Assembly (NCBI GenBank): GCA_964458655.1
Contig: CAYWJT010000009.1
Span: 1-58,509 of the forward strand
Length of the DNA: 58,509 nucleotides
From: CAYWJT01 sp964458655
GTDB lineage: Bacteria > Acidobacteriota > Aminicenantia > Aminicenantales > Saccharicenantaceae
Direction of reading: 5' to 3'
The first letter of the stretch is position 1. Every line of letters begins with the position of its first letter. The notes under the pieces are model-generated. The model was given only the letters and a program-made list of their open reading frames with translations. It was not told where the DNA came from and made no database searches. Below, piece by piece: positions 8,669 to 18,002 of the stretch. Both the position numbers and the translations under genes were made by a program.

Positions 8669-10081
8669 ATGTCCGTCGCGGAGATTCGATTCCTGGGCGC
8701 CGCCCGACAGGTTACCGGCTCCTGCTATCTGGTCGAGGCCGGCGGGCTGAAGCTTCTCGTCGACTGCGGCCTGCATCAGGAGCGGCCTTTCCTCGGACGG
8801 AATTGGGAGAGTTTCCCCTTCGTCCCGGCGGACATAGATTTCGTGCTGGTGACCCACGCCCACCTGGACCACTGCGGGCTGCTCCCGAAACTGGCGCGGG
8901 AAGGTTTCTCCGGCCGGGTCCTGGCCACGCCGCCCACCGCCGACATCCTGGGCATCGCCCTTGTCGACTCGGCCCACATCCAGGAAGAAGACGCGGAGAG
9001 GAAGAAAAAGCGGCACAAAGAAGAAGGCCGGACAGGCCCGTATCCGGTGAAGCCGCTCTATACCGTCGAGGACGTGTCCGCCGTCCTGCCGATGGTGGAG
9101 GAAGTCCCTTACGACGAAGAAACACGCCTGGGCAATGGCCTTTCCGCGCGCTTCAGGGAAGCGGGCCACATACTGGGCTCGGCCTCAATCGAAATCACTG
9201 TCGTTTCCGACGGCCGAAGCCGGGTCATCGTTTTCTCCGGCGACATAGGCCAGCGTGACAAGCCCTTCGTCAGGGACCCATTCGTGTTCAGAAAAGCCGA
9301 TTATCTGGTCATGGAATCGACCTACGGCGACCGGGAACATCTCGACCCGGAGCCGCCCGAGGTCATGCTGGCCGAGGTCATTCTCCGGACCATCCGCAGG
9401 GGCGGCAACGTGGTCATCCCGACCTTCGCCATCGAGCGCGCCCAGGACCTGATGTTCTACTTGAGACGCCTTATGAAGACTGGCGTGATACCGGCCGCCG
9501 TCCCTGTCTATCTCGACAGCCCGATGGCCCTGGAAGTAACCGGAGCCTTCATGGAGCACCGGGACTACTTCGACGAGGAGAGCGCCGCTCTTCTGGTCTC
9601 GGGCGAGAACCCGTTCGCCTTCCCGGGGCTGAGGATAGTGCGAACCATCGAGGAATCCACGGCCATCAACTCCAGCCGGACCCCGGCCATAATCATGGCC
9701 GGCTCCGGCATGTGCACCGGCGGCCGCGTCAAGCATCACCTGGCGCACAACCTGCCGCGGCCGGAATCGACCGTGCTGTTCGTGGGCTACCAGGCCCGGG
9801 GCACGCTCGGCCGCCAAATCCTGGACGGGAACCCCAAGGTCCGGGTTCTCGGCAGGGAGACACCGGTCCGGGCCGGCGTGGAAATAATCAACGGCTTCTC
9901 CGCCCACGCGGACCGTTCCGGACTGCTGAGCTGGGCGGGCGGCCTCGAAAAAAAGCCTCGGGCCGTCTTCCTCTGCCATGGCGACGAGGAGGTGGCCGTG
10001 TCCTTCGCCGCGGAGCTCGAGCGCCGGAACGGATGGAGGGTGGAAGTCCCGTCATACAGGGAAAAAGCGAGCCTGGACTGA
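8669..10081 (+). CDS. MBL-fold beta-CASP RNA-processing exonuclease-like protein
   Basis: 470-residue cytoplasmic metallo-beta-lactamase with a beta-CASP insertion and C-terminal RNA-specificity (RMMBL) region, the CPSF73/YSH1-like architecture. Motif 2 is THAHLDHCGLLP (around residue 68), motif 3 is EAGHILGSA, motif 4 is FSGDIGQRDKPF, followed by MESTYGDREH (start of beta-CASP, motif A). Later come the beta-CASP segments GSGMCTGGRVKHHL and GFSAHADRSGLLSW, carrying motifs B and C. All metal ligands appear present, so nuclease activity on RNA is likely. ATG overlaps nothing but starts one base after the upstream stop. Paralogues of this type are common in acidobacteria and archaea. Confidence 0.88.
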   Translation: MSVAEIRFLGAARQVTGSCYLVEAGGLKLLVDCGLHQERPFLGRNWESFPFVPADIDFVLVTHAHLDHCGLLPKLAREGFSGRVLATPPTADILGIALVDSAHIQEEDAERKKKRHKEEGRTGPYPVKPLYTVEDVSAVLPMVEEVPYDEETRLGNGLSARFREAGHILGSASIEITVVSDGRSRVIVFSGDIGQRDKPFVRDPFVFRKADYLVMESTYGDREHLDPEPPEVMLAEVILRTIRRGGNVVIPTFAIERAQDLMFYLRRLMKTGVIPAAVPVYLDSPMALEVTGAFMEHRDYFDEESAALLVSGENPFAFPGLRIVRTIEESTAINSSRTPAIIMAGSGMCTGGRVKHHLAHNLPRPESTVLFVGYQARGTLGRQILDGNPKVRVLGRETPVRAGVEIINGFSAHADRSGLLSWAGGLEKKPRAVFLCHGDEEVAVSFAAELERRNGWRVEVPSYREKASLD

Positions 10082-10110
10082 CCCGCCGCGGCTTGTTTCC
10101 CTGAATCTGT

Positions 10111-11007
10111 TCACCCGGCTTTCCGGCGGCCGCCGAGACAGGCGGACATGAGCCTGATATGCTCGGGCGTCGTCCCGCAGCAGCCGCCGATGATGTTCGC
10201 GCCGGCCTCGAGAAGGCCCGGGACGTGCCTGGCGAAGTCCTCAGGCGTTTCCAGGTAGGAAAATGAACCGTCGGCGGCGACGACAGGTTGTCCGGCGTTC
10301 GGCTGGGCCATGACCGGCAGCTTGGTGAGCGGCCGCATGACCCTGACAAGCTCGAGCATGTCCTCAGGGCCCAGGCTGCAGTTGGCGCCGACCGCTGAGG
10401 CGCCCGCCTCTTCCAGGGCCCGCAGGCAAGCGGCGGGCGTGTCGCCCATGAAAGTGAAAAAGCCGCGCGGAGTGCGCTTGAAGGTCATGGTTACAAGGAC
10501 GGGCAGGTCGACCGCCTTGACGGCGGCCCTCAACCCGCAGAGAGCCTCCCGCAGGTCGTAATGTGTCTCGAGGATGAGAAAGTCGGCGCCGCCTTGGGCC
10601 AGGGCTTCAGCCTGTTCGGCGAAGGCCGCTTCGAACTCCTCTTCAAGGAACTCGCCGTGGGGCTTCAGGAGCCGACCGGTCGGCCCCATGCTGCCCGCCA
10701 CGAACCTGCCGGCCGGCCGGGCGCCGACCGCTATGGCCGCGGCAGCCCGGTTCAGCTCAGGCACTTTCCCTGCCAGCCCCAAGTCGGAAAGCTTCAGCCT
10801 GTTGGACCCGAAACTGTTGGTGCTCACGACGTCGGCCCCGGCCTCGAAGTAATCCAGATGGACCCGTCTGACGGCTTCCGGATCGTCCAAGTTCAGCTTC
10901 TCGGCCGAACCGGCGAAAGCTACGCCCCGGCGGAGGAGTTCCGTTCCCAGGGCGCCATCGAAAAGAAGGACGCGGCCGGAAGAAAAATCCGAGATAGGGA
11001 AGGCCAT
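10111..11007 (-). CDS. Homocysteine S-methyltransferase family protein
   Basis: 298-residue TIM-barrel enzyme of the BHMT/MetH N-terminal domain family, which binds homocysteine through zinc and receives a methyl group. N-terminal FDGALGTELLRRG is the family hallmark. The zinc ligands are the Cys in GANCSLGPEDM and the pair in GGCCGTTPEHI near the C-terminus. It stands alone, without the folate- or B12-binding domains of full MetH, so it either uses another methyl donor (for example S-methylmethionine) or is one part of a split methionine synthase. ATG 11007 is preferred over GTG 11016: GAGGAG lies eight bases before it, inside the last codons of the upstream RACo-like gene, so translation is coupled. 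Confidence 0.85.
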   Translation of the reverse strand: MAFPISDFSSGRVLLFDGALGTELLRRGVAFAGSAEKLNLDDPEAVRRVHLDYFEAGADVVSTNSFGSNRLKLSDLGLAGKVPELNRAAAAIAVGARPAGRFVAGSMGPTGRLLKPHGEFLEEEFEAAFAEQAEALAQGGADFLILETHYDLREALCGLRAAVKAVDLPVLVTMTFKRTPRGFFTFMGDTPAACLRALEEAGASAVGANCSLGPEDMLELVRVMRPLTKLPVMAQPNAGQPVVAADGSFSYLETPEDFARHVPGLLEAGANIIGGCCGTTPEHIRLMSACLGGRRKAG

Positions 11008-11009
11008 TT

Positions 11010-12788
11010 TCACCACTCCTCGATTGGGCCGAACCTCAGGCCGGCGGCGTATATTTCCTGAAAATCGGGACGCGAGGCCAGGTTCAGATGCCGCGCCCGC
11101 CGGGATATCCTTTCGGCCCTGAGGCGCGCCTCTCTCGAAAGCAGCATGGCTCTGGCCCCGGCCAGGGAAGCGTTTCCCACGAACTCCACTTTTGAAGACG
11201 GAACATCCGGGACAAGGCCCAGGAGCCTGGCGTTTTTCGGGTCGAGACGATTGCCGAAGGCCCCGGCGACGCAGACGCGGTCGAGAGCGCCGGGTCTCAG
11301 GCCCGCGTCCTCGAGAATGATCCTGACCGCCGTCTTGACGGCGGCCGCGGCCAATTGGATGTTACGGACGTCCTGTTGATCCAGGAACAGGTCCCCTCCG
11401 AGATGGAGCCTCTTCGAAGGCGACAGGACGCGGCCGTCGGCCGCGACCAAGCCCTGCTCCAGGGCGACAGCCATGATATCCACCAACCCCGATCCGCAGA
11501 CCCCGCGGGGCTCGGCGCCGCCTATGGTCCGGAGCCGAAAGCCTCCGTCCCATCGAACGGCCTCGACGGCGCCCGGACCGGCCAGCATGCCGCAACTGAC
11601 GACCGTGCCCTCGAAAGCCGGGCCCACCGCGGTCGAGGCGGCCGACATCCGGCGGCCCTTCTTGACCACCACCTCGCCGTTGGTGCCGAGGTCGACGAAC
11701 AGAACGTTCCCGCGGTAGGCGTCCAAGCCCAACGCCGTCAGTCCGGCCGAAACATCGCCGCCCACGAAGCTCCGGATGTTGGGAGCCAGATAAAGCCGCG
11801 TCTGACGGTTGAAGCCCAGCCCGACTTCGGCCGCCGGGAAAGCGGGCCTGGCCGTGAAAGCGGCTTCGAACGGAAGGGCGGCCAGGGAGTCGGTCGGGAC
11901 GCCGCACAGGAAATGGTTCATGGCCGTGTTGCCGGCGACCGTTATGTCATAGACCCGGTCCATGGCTATTCCCGACCGGATGGCCGCCTCCCGGGCCAGC
12001 TCCGCGATCACATCCGCTGCGGCCCTCTGCAGCCGGCGCAGCTTCTGGCGGTCCTGAAAGGCGAAGGATATGCGTGAGACCACGTCCGCGCCGTAAGAGA
12101 CCTGATGGTTGAGGCCGGAGGCCCGGCCCAAGAACCGGCCGTTTTCGAGGTCGACGAGCTCGACCGCGACGGTCGTGGTGCCGAGGTCGACGGCCAGGCC
12201 GCAGACACCCGGCTTCGCCGCGACTGGAATAACGTCGATGAGCTCGCGGCCGGCGTAGACGACCGCCGCCTGTTCGGTTTCCGGAACGGCCCCGGCGCTC
12301 GTCGGGCCGGCCTCGATGCCGGCCCGGACCCGCAGCCGCGGCATGCCGAGCGCCCGACGCAGGGCTTGCGGCCGGGGCAGGGGAGGGGAGCCCGTCAAAT
12401 AGCCTGGAGGTAGGCGGAACAGCTTGACAGCCGGGTCCAGAGGCAGGGAACAAGGCACGGAGCTGTCCAAGACGCTGACCTCGACCCTTCTGGCCGAGGA
12501 CGGGACAAGCACGGCAGCATCTTCTCGTATCCTGTAGAGGCAGGCACGTTCCCTCAAACCGCGGTCGAGCAGGATGCGCATGAGCTGCGGCTCACGTCCT
12601 TCACGGCCCGGCAGGCCGGACATCTCCAGGATCGACACGACGCACTTGCCGCAGACGCCGCGGCCACCGCAATACAGGTTGAGGGGCAGCCCGGCCCGTT
12701 CCAGGACTTCGCTAAGGCGGTCCCCTTGCGCGGCTTTAAGCGATATGCCGTCAGGCAGCACCCATAATGAAAAAACCTTCTTCGCCAA
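11010..12788 (-). CDS. RACo-like corrinoid-protein reductive activator (2Fe-2S plus ASKHA/DUF4445)
   Basis: About 592 residues. The N-terminal ferredoxin domain contains YCGGRGVCGKC with a further Cys about 40 residues on (RERACLYRI), fitting a [2Fe-2S] site. The rest is the DUF4445/ASKHA ATPase-like fold: GLAVDLGTTTVAVELVDL (phosphate loop), NTAMNHFLCG, FVDLGTNGEVVVKKG and GSGLVDIMAVALEQG. Such proteins use ATP to reduce inactive Co(II) corrinoid back to Co(I) in B12-dependent methyltransferases. The reading frame is open to 12899, but TTG 12788 gives a start (AKKVFSLWVLPDG) with GGAAGG upstream and the expected ferredoxin N-terminus; GTG 12761 is the alternative. It is coupled to the homocysteine methyltransferase gene, which suggests reactivation of a methionine synthase-like corrinoid enzyme. 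Confidence 0.85.
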   Translation of the reverse strand: MAKKVFSLWVLPDGISLKAAQGDRLSEVLERAGLPLNLYCGGRGVCGKCVVSILEMSGLPGREGREPQLMRILLDRGLRERACLYRIREDAAVLVPSSARRVEVSVLDSSVPCSLPLDPAVKLFRLPPGYLTGSPPLPRPQALRRALGMPRLRVRAGIEAGPTSAGAVPETEQAAVVYAGRELIDVIPVAAKPGVCGLAVDLGTTTVAVELVDLENGRFLGRASGLNHQVSYGADVVSRISFAFQDRQKLRRLQRAAADVIAELAREAAIRSGIAMDRVYDITVAGNTAMNHFLCGVPTDSLAALPFEAAFTARPAFPAAEVGLGFNRQTRLYLAPNIRSFVGGDVSAGLTALGLDAYRGNVLFVDLGTNGEVVVKKGRRMSAASTAVGPAFEGTVVSCGMLAGPGAVEAVRWDGGFRLRTIGGAEPRGVCGSGLVDIMAVALEQGLVAADGRVLSPSKRLHLGGDLFLDQQDVRNIQLAAAAVKTAVRIILEDAGLRPGALDRVCVAGAFGNRLDPKNARLLGLVPDVPSSKVEFVGNASLAGARAMLLSREARLRAERISRRARHLNLASRPDFQEIYAAGLRFGPIEEW

Positions 12789-12963
12789 TCCGACCTTCCA
12801 AAGGACCTCTCGAACATAGCATGATAGGACAAATTCCGGCTGGAAGCAAAGAACGACTCGACCGAACCGAGCTCGCGTCCCGCGCCATCTTTTTCGCACG
12901 CCGCCCGTATGATATATAGTGAATCGCTTCGTCCAACCAACAGCTCAAGAAGGAGGACGGAAC

Positions 12964-15900
12964 ATGGCCGCGAACATATCGCTTTCCCGATCCAGGACCG
13001 CCGCGTTGCTCGCGGCGCTGACGCTGGCCGCGCTGGCGACAGGCCCGGCCGAACTGACGGCCCAGAAAGCCTCCAGAGTGGAGAACCTTTTCGGCGGCTT
13101 CACCTGGAGGGCCATAGGCCCGGCCGTTATGGGCGGCCGGACTGTAGACATCGAGGCCGTGGAAAGAGACCCCGCGATCATCTATGCGGCGGTCGGACCT
13201 TCCGGCGTCTGGAAATCCGAGAACGCCGGCACGAGCTGGGTCCCGGTCTTCCAGAGCGAGCGCACCGTTTCGGTCGGCGCCCTGGCCGTGGCCCAGTCCA
13301 ACCCGGACATCGTTTGGGTCGGCAGCGGCGAGGCCACCTGCCGCAACTCGGTCACCATCGGCGACGGCGTCTACAAGTCGACCGACGGCGGCAAGACCTG
13401 GAAGAACATGGGCCTGGCCGACACCAGGCACATCAGCCGCATCGTCATAAACAGGGGAGACCCGAACATCGTGTACGTCGCGGCTATGGGCCATCTCTGG
13501 GGGCCCAACCAGGAACGCGGGCTTTACAAGACCATCGACGGCGGACTGACCTGGACCAAGGTGCTTTACATCAACGAGAACACCGGCATCTGCGACCTGG
13601 CCGTGGACCCGGCCGATTCCCAGGTGATCTACGCGGCGGCCTACGAGCACGGGCGCAGGCCCTGGGAGTACGTCAACGCCGGGCCCTCTAGCGGGCTGTG
13701 GAAGAGTTCCGACGGCGGCCGCACCTGGAATAAGTTGGGCGGAGGCGGACTTCCCGAAGGCACGCTCGGCCGCATCGGGATTTCGGTCGCCCGCTCCAAA
13801 CCGGGGGTGGTCTACGCCCTGATCGAGCACAGCGACCCGGGCATCTGGCGCTCGGAGGACAGGGGAGAGACCTGGAAGAGGATGTGCGACGCAGAGACCT
13901 TTAGACGGGTGAACAACAGGCCCTTCTACTACAGCCGGGCCTTCGTGGACCCGACGGACGACGCGACGATTTACGTCCTCTCGACGGGACTTTTCGTCTC
14001 GAACGACATGGGCCGCAGGTTCCGAGCGATCGGGGGCGGCATCCACTCCGACCACCACGGCTTCTGGATAGACCCGGCCAACCCAAAGCACCTCATAGAC
14101 GGCAACGACGGCGGCCTCGACATCTCCTTCGACGCCGGCCTGACCTGGCTGCCGGTACAGTCCATCGACGCCGCCGAAGTTTACAACGTCGGCTTTGACC
14201 TGCGCGACCCCTACTACGTCTATGTCGGCCTGCAGGACAACGGCTCCTGGGGAGGCCCCGGCAACTCCCTCGACGCGCGGGGCATACTGAACGAGCACTG
14301 GTACATCGTCGGCGGCGGGGACGGGTTCTACGTCAAGCCTGACCCGTCGGACTACGCCACCCTCTACGTCAACAGCCAGATGAACGGCATCACCAGGGTG
14401 GACCTGCGCCTGGGTCGGGGCAAGTCGGTCAGGCCCCAGGCGCCCTCCGGGGAGAAGCCTTACCGCTTCAACTGGAACTCGCCCATACTGGTATCACCCC
14501 ATGACCCGAAGACGGTCTACACGGCCGGTAACTTCCTTTTCAAGACGACAGACGGCGGACAGTCCTGGCAGGTCGTCAGCCCGGACCTGACGACCGACGA
14601 CCCGGCCAAGCAGAAGAACGGCGTCGGGCCGCTCAGCGTCGAGAACACCGGCGCCGAGGTCCATTGCACCATCGTGACCCTGGCCGAGTCGCCGCTCGAA
14701 AAGGGAGTGATCTGGTGCGGCACGGACGACGGCAACCTCCAGCTCACCCGGGACGGCGGCCGGACCTGGAAGAACGTCGCTCCATCGATTCCCGGACTGC
14801 CCAAGAACGCCTGGTGCAGCCGTGTCGAAGCTTCACGCTTCGAGGCCGGAACGGCCTACGTTTCCTTCGATAATCACAGGCAGGACGATTACAGCCCCTA
14901 CGTCTACAAGACGGCCGATTACGGCCGGACCTGGAAGCCTATCCGGACCGGGCTGCCGGCGGTCGGCTGGGTCCATGTCGTCCGGGAGGACCCCAGGAAC
15001 CGTAATCTCCTTTTCACCGGCACGGAATTCGGCCTATTCGCCAGCCTGGACGGCGGCGCCTCATGGTTCACGCTCCACTGCGCGAACCTGCCCACGGTCG
15101 CCGTCCACGACATCGCCGTCCATCCCCGGGAGAACGACCTGATCATCGGCACCCACGGCCGGGGCGTCTGGATCCTGGACGACATATCATTCCTCCAGGA
15201 GATGTCCGACCGCGTGCTTGACTCCGACTTCCATCTCTTCGGCCTCAGGCCGGTCGTCCAGTTCGCTTCCGCGGCCAGGGGAGAGGGCCTGACCAAGTCC
15301 GCCTTCTCGGGCAAGAACCCGGCCTTCGGCCTCAACATCACCGCCTGGATAAAGAGCGACCTGGCCGAGAAGCCGAAGTTGGCTGTCCTCGACGCGGACG
15401 GGCGCGCGGTCCACGAGTTCGTTTTCTCCGAGCAGAAAGCCGGTCTCAGAAGGCAGACCTGGAACCTGCAGTTCGTTCCGGAGGCCTCCGACGGCAAAAA
15501 GCACCAACCGACAGGCATGGCCGCGACCGCCCTGCCCATGATCGCGCCGGGGAAGTACACGCTGCTCGTGACCCCGGCGGCCGGCGGAAGCCACGAAACG
15601 CCCTTCGATGTAAAACCCGACCCCAGGGTCGATTTCTCGCTTGAAGTCTGGCGCGCCCAGTGCCGGGCTTTCGGCGACCTTCTGAAGCTGACCAGGCAAT
15701 CCAATATGGCGGTCACCGCTCTGCGCGGGCTAAGAAGGCACCTGGACCGGCTTTTGGCCAAAGTCCCTGACGATAAGCCGGATATCAAGGCCGCCCTTCA
15801 GGAGCTCGACAAGAAACTAAAGCCTATCGAAAAGGAATTGGTGCCGCCGGATATGACCCTGCTCAACGTCGATTATGAAACCGCCCTGGCCGGAGGGTCT

Positions 15901-16119
15901 CACCTTATCCGATTGCTCGCGCTCTCTTCGTCTTTGATCGACCTGCCCACGCCGCCCACTGAAATGGACCTGCGCGCAATAAGAGAATTTTCCGAGCGTA
16001 TGACAGCGAATGTCTTAAAACTGAACACCGATATTATTTCTTTTTTGCCGGGTCTCAACGAAATTCTTAAGAAAGCGGGGCTCGAAACCTTTCCAATCCC
16101 AGCTAAGCTCGACCTGTGA
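12964..16119 (+). CDS. Secreted BNR/VPS10 (sortilin-like) repeat protein
   Basis: 1051-residue exported protein. A signal peptide (SRTAALLAALTLAALATGPA) is followed by about 720 residues of beta-propeller BNR/Asp-box repeats: SDGGRTW-type motifs recur, as in STDGGKTWKNMG, TIDGGLTWTK, SSDGGRTWNKLG, SEDRGETWKRM, TTDGGQSWQVV, TRDGGRTWKNV, TADYGRTWKPI and SLDGGASWFTL. After GTHGRGVWILDD a beta-sandwich-like region and a helical C-terminus (about residues 900-1050) follow. Family members are annotated as glycosyl hydrolase or sortilin-like, but enzymatic activity is unproven. ATG 12964 follows AAGGAGGACGGAAC, a strong ribosome site. The last 200 bases turn clearly AT-richer, running into the parAB region. 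Confidence 0.82.
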   Translation: MAANISLSRSRTAALLAALTLAALATGPAELTAQKASRVENLFGGFTWRAIGPAVMGGRTVDIEAVERDPAIIYAAVGPSGVWKSENAGTSWVPVFQSERTVSVGALAVAQSNPDIVWVGSGEATCRNSVTIGDGVYKSTDGGKTWKNMGLADTRHISRIVINRGDPNIVYVAAMGHLWGPNQERGLYKTIDGGLTWTKVLYINENTGICDLAVDPADSQVIYAAAYEHGRRPWEYVNAGPSSGLWKSSDGGRTWNKLGGGGLPEGTLGRIGISVARSKPGVVYALIEHSDPGIWRSEDRGETWKRMCDAETFRRVNNRPFYYSRAFVDPTDDATIYVLSTGLFVSNDMGRRFRAIGGGIHSDHHGFWIDPANPKHLIDGNDGGLDISFDAGLTWLPVQSIDAAEVYNVGFDLRDPYYVYVGLQDNGSWGGPGNSLDARGILNEHWYIVGGGDGFYVKPDPSDYATLYVNSQMNGITRVDLRLGRGKSVRPQAPSGEKPYRFNWNSPILVSPHDPKTVYTAGNFLFKTTDGGQSWQVVSPDLTTDDPAKQKNGVGPLSVENTGAEVHCTIVTLAESPLEKGVIWCGTDDGNLQLTRDGGRTWKNVAPSIPGLPKNAWCSRVEASRFEAGTAYVSFDNHRQDDYSPYVYKTADYGRTWKPIRTGLPAVGWVHVVREDPRNRNLLFTGTEFGLFASLDGGASWFTLHCANLPTVAVHDIAVHPRENDLIIGTHGRGVWILDDISFLQEMSDRVLDSDFHLFGLRPVVQFASAARGEGLTKSAFSGKNPAFGLNITAWIKSDLAEKPKLAVLDADGRAVHEFVFSEQKAGLRRQTWNLQFVPEASDGKKHQPTGMAATALPMIAPGKYTLLVTPAAGGSHETPFDVKPDPRVDFSLEVWRAQCRAFGDLLKLTRQSNMAVTALRGLRRHLDRLLAKVPDDKPDIKAALQELDKKLKPIEKELVPPDMTLLNVDYETALAGGSHLIRLLALSSSLIDLPTPPTEMDLRAIREFSERMTANVLKLNTDIISFLPGLNEILKKAGLETFPIPAKLDL

Positions 16120-16393
16120 CCGTAAAAAAAAACACATATTTTATTTATTATTAATTAGTTATCTCAAAGCGAACGCGTATGTATAGCCCTTATCACCTCA
16201 GATATAGCTAATTTATTTATTATCTGTTATTTACATAATATCCCGTATATCGTTTGGGTCACCCATCGCAATAAAATACTATACATCGTCGGCACGCCGA
16301 CATTCAGCGCCAGTGAATTAATTTTGCTCTTGATTCCATCTTCTTATTTCTATATATTCGCATTATACTCATCATCCGTCGAGGAGAAGGCAC
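16120..16393. other. AT-rich spacer upstream of parA
   Basis: About 270 bases strikingly AT-rich against the GC-rich surroundings. It holds TTATTAATTAG (16148-16158) and TTTATTTATTATCTGT (16212-16227), both repeated exactly on the other side of parAB, a perfect inverted repeat GTCGGC-AC-GCCGAC (16288-16301), and a promoter. No gene is visible. Candidate origin or partition site. Confidence 0.55.
16330..16358 (+). promoter_or_regulatory. parAB promoter candidate
   Basis: TTGATT (16330-16335), 17 bases, TATATT (16353-16358). The predicted start is near 16365, giving a roughly 30-base leader carrying GAGGAGAAGG before the TTG start of parA. The GTCGGCACGCCGAC palindrome about 30 bases upstream could be an operator. 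Confidence 0.45.
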
Positions 16394-17158
16394 TTGATCA
16401 TCGCCGTTACCAATCAAAAAGGCGGAGTAGGGAAGACAACCACCAGCATAAATATCTCTGCGGCGCTCGCTTTGATGGGCAAAAAGGTCCTTCTCGTGGA
16501 CATGGATCCTCAGGCCCATTCCACGATTTCCCTCGTCAACGACCCGTCTTCATACGAAAAATCCCTATTCGACGTCCTCATGAACAAGGCCGGTGATATC
16601 GAACAAATCATCGCCCGCTCCAGCATACCCGGCCTGGACGTTACCGTTACTAGAATTTCCATGGCCAAACTCGAGCCTTCTTTAATTGGAGAGCTCGACG
16701 GCCATTATCGTCTTAAGGACGCGCTTGCGGTCGTCAAACATAAATATAATTATATTATCATCGACACCCCTCCGACCCTCGGCCTGATAACACTTAACGC
16801 CCTGGTTGCCGCAAGCTACGTCATAATACCCATCCAATCCTCGTATCTATGCTTGGAAGGGACCGACGACCTTCTTGAGACCATCGATAAGGTCAGGAGG
16901 ATCGCCAATCCCAGCCTGAAGATTATGGGCGTCCTTATCACGCTTCATGATAAGAGGACAAACCTGGCCAGGGATGTAGTGGAGCGAATCAGTCAAGTTT
17001 TCGGCGACAGAGTCTTTCAAAATTCCATCTCTAAGAGCGTAAAACTCGAGGAGAGTCCGGCCTATAAGGAAAGCATTTTCACATACGCCCCAGATTCCAT
17101 CGGGGCCGAACAGTACAGAAAAGTCGCCGAGGAGATAATAAGCCGTGCAAAAAACTAA
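16394..17158 (+). CDS. parA: ParA/Soj-family chromosome partitioning ATPase
   Basis: 254-residue deviant-Walker ATPase that binds DNA nonspecifically and drives ParB-origin movement. The N-terminus AVTNQKGGVGKTTTSINIS is the signature Walker A, VLLVDMDPQAHSTIS the A' motif, and IIIDTPPTLGLITLNAL the Walker B region. The length is that of chromosomal Soj (no extra N-terminal HTH as in plasmid ParA of the P1 type). The start is TTG 16394, set by the strong GAGGAGAAGG three bases upstream. It overlaps parB by 14 bases. Codon use is more A/T-rich than the neighbours. Confidence 0.93.
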   Translation: MIIAVTNQKGGVGKTTTSINISAALALMGKKVLLVDMDPQAHSTISLVNDPSSYEKSLFDVLMNKAGDIEQIIARSSIPGLDVTVTRISMAKLEPSLIGELDGHYRLKDALAVVKHKYNYIIIDTPPTLGLITLNALVAASYVIIPIQSSYLCLEGTDDLLETIDKVRRIANPSLKIMGVLITLHDKRTNLARDVVERISQVFGDRVFQNSISKSVKLEESPAYKESIFTYAPDSIGAEQYRKVAEEIISRAKN

Positions 17159-18002
17159 GAAATCCGGCCTTCCCCAAAGCATCGGCATGCGTCATGACGG
17201 CCATTTTGTCGACCTGCTCTCCCATACGCCGGCGGGCCCTAGGGTTCGGATGATCCCGGTGGACAAGATCGACCCCAACCCCCGCCAAGCGCGGACCGAA
17301 CTCGGCAATATCGAAGAGCTGACCGAATCCATAAGGCAAAAAGGAGTCCTGGAGCCGATACTGGTCCGCTCCATGGGGACCAGGTTCGAGATCATAGCCG
17401 GCGAACGAAGATTCCTGGCTTCCAAGGCTGCCGGCCTCAAAGACATCCCTTGCATCGAAATGGATGTCGAGGACCGCGAGGCCATGGAGATCGCCCTGAT
17501 AGAGAACCTTCAGCGCAAAGACCTGGACGTATTCGAAGAAGCCGAAGGCCTCCAGGCCCTGACCGAGCTTTACGGCTACAGCCATCAGGACATTGCCGAT
17601 AAGATAGGCAAGGCACGCTCCACGATAACAGAAATAATGTCCATAGCCAGGATTCCAGATGATGTCCGGGCCATTATCAAGTCGGCCGGTATCTTCAGCC
17701 GAACCATGATCCTTGAGGTCGCCAGACAAGCGACAACTGACGATATGCTCAACCTGGTAAAGGAAATAACCGAGCGCCGTCTGTCCCGCGAGGATACCAG
17801 GGAATTATCCAAGCTCTTCAAGGGCAAAACGAAGAAAATAAAGTATTTCGTATATAATTTTGTCCCAGAGGACCAGTCCTCGACCGACCTTTTCAGGATG
17901 AGGCTCGAGTTCAAGAAGAAGAGCATTTCAAAGCAAGAAATAATCGAAGTGCTTGAGAGCATAATCGCTCAACTGAAAAAAGACATTAAAGGCAGAAAAT
18001 AG
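17145..18002 (+). CDS. parB: ParB/Spo0J-family partition protein
   Basis: 285-residue CTP-dependent DNA clamp that loads at parS sites and partners ParA. The N-terminal nuclease-like/CTP domain has PVDKIDPNPRQAR, GVLEPILVR and the GERRFLASKAAGL box, then ALIENLQRKDLDVFEEAEG. An HTH follows (YSHQDIADKIGKARSTITE), and a C-terminal dimerisation region ends Lys-rich. A basic N-terminal tail before residue 30 fits the ParA-contacting peptide. No canonical parS (TGTTTCACGTGAAACA) was found in the window, so its site is either diverged or elsewhere. It overlaps parA by 14 bases. Confidence 0.92.
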   Translation: MQKTKKSGLPQSIGMRHDGHFVDLLSHTPAGPRVRMIPVDKIDPNPRQARTELGNIEELTESIRQKGVLEPILVRSMGTRFEIIAGERRFLASKAAGLKDIPCIEMDVEDREAMEIALIENLQRKDLDVFEEAEGLQALTELYGYSHQDIADKIGKARSTITEIMSIARIPDDVRAIIKSAGIFSRTMILEVARQATTDDMLNLVKEITERRLSREDTRELSKLFKGKTKKIKYFVYNFVPEDQSSTDLFRMRLEFKKKSISKQEIIEVLESIIAQLKKDIKGRK

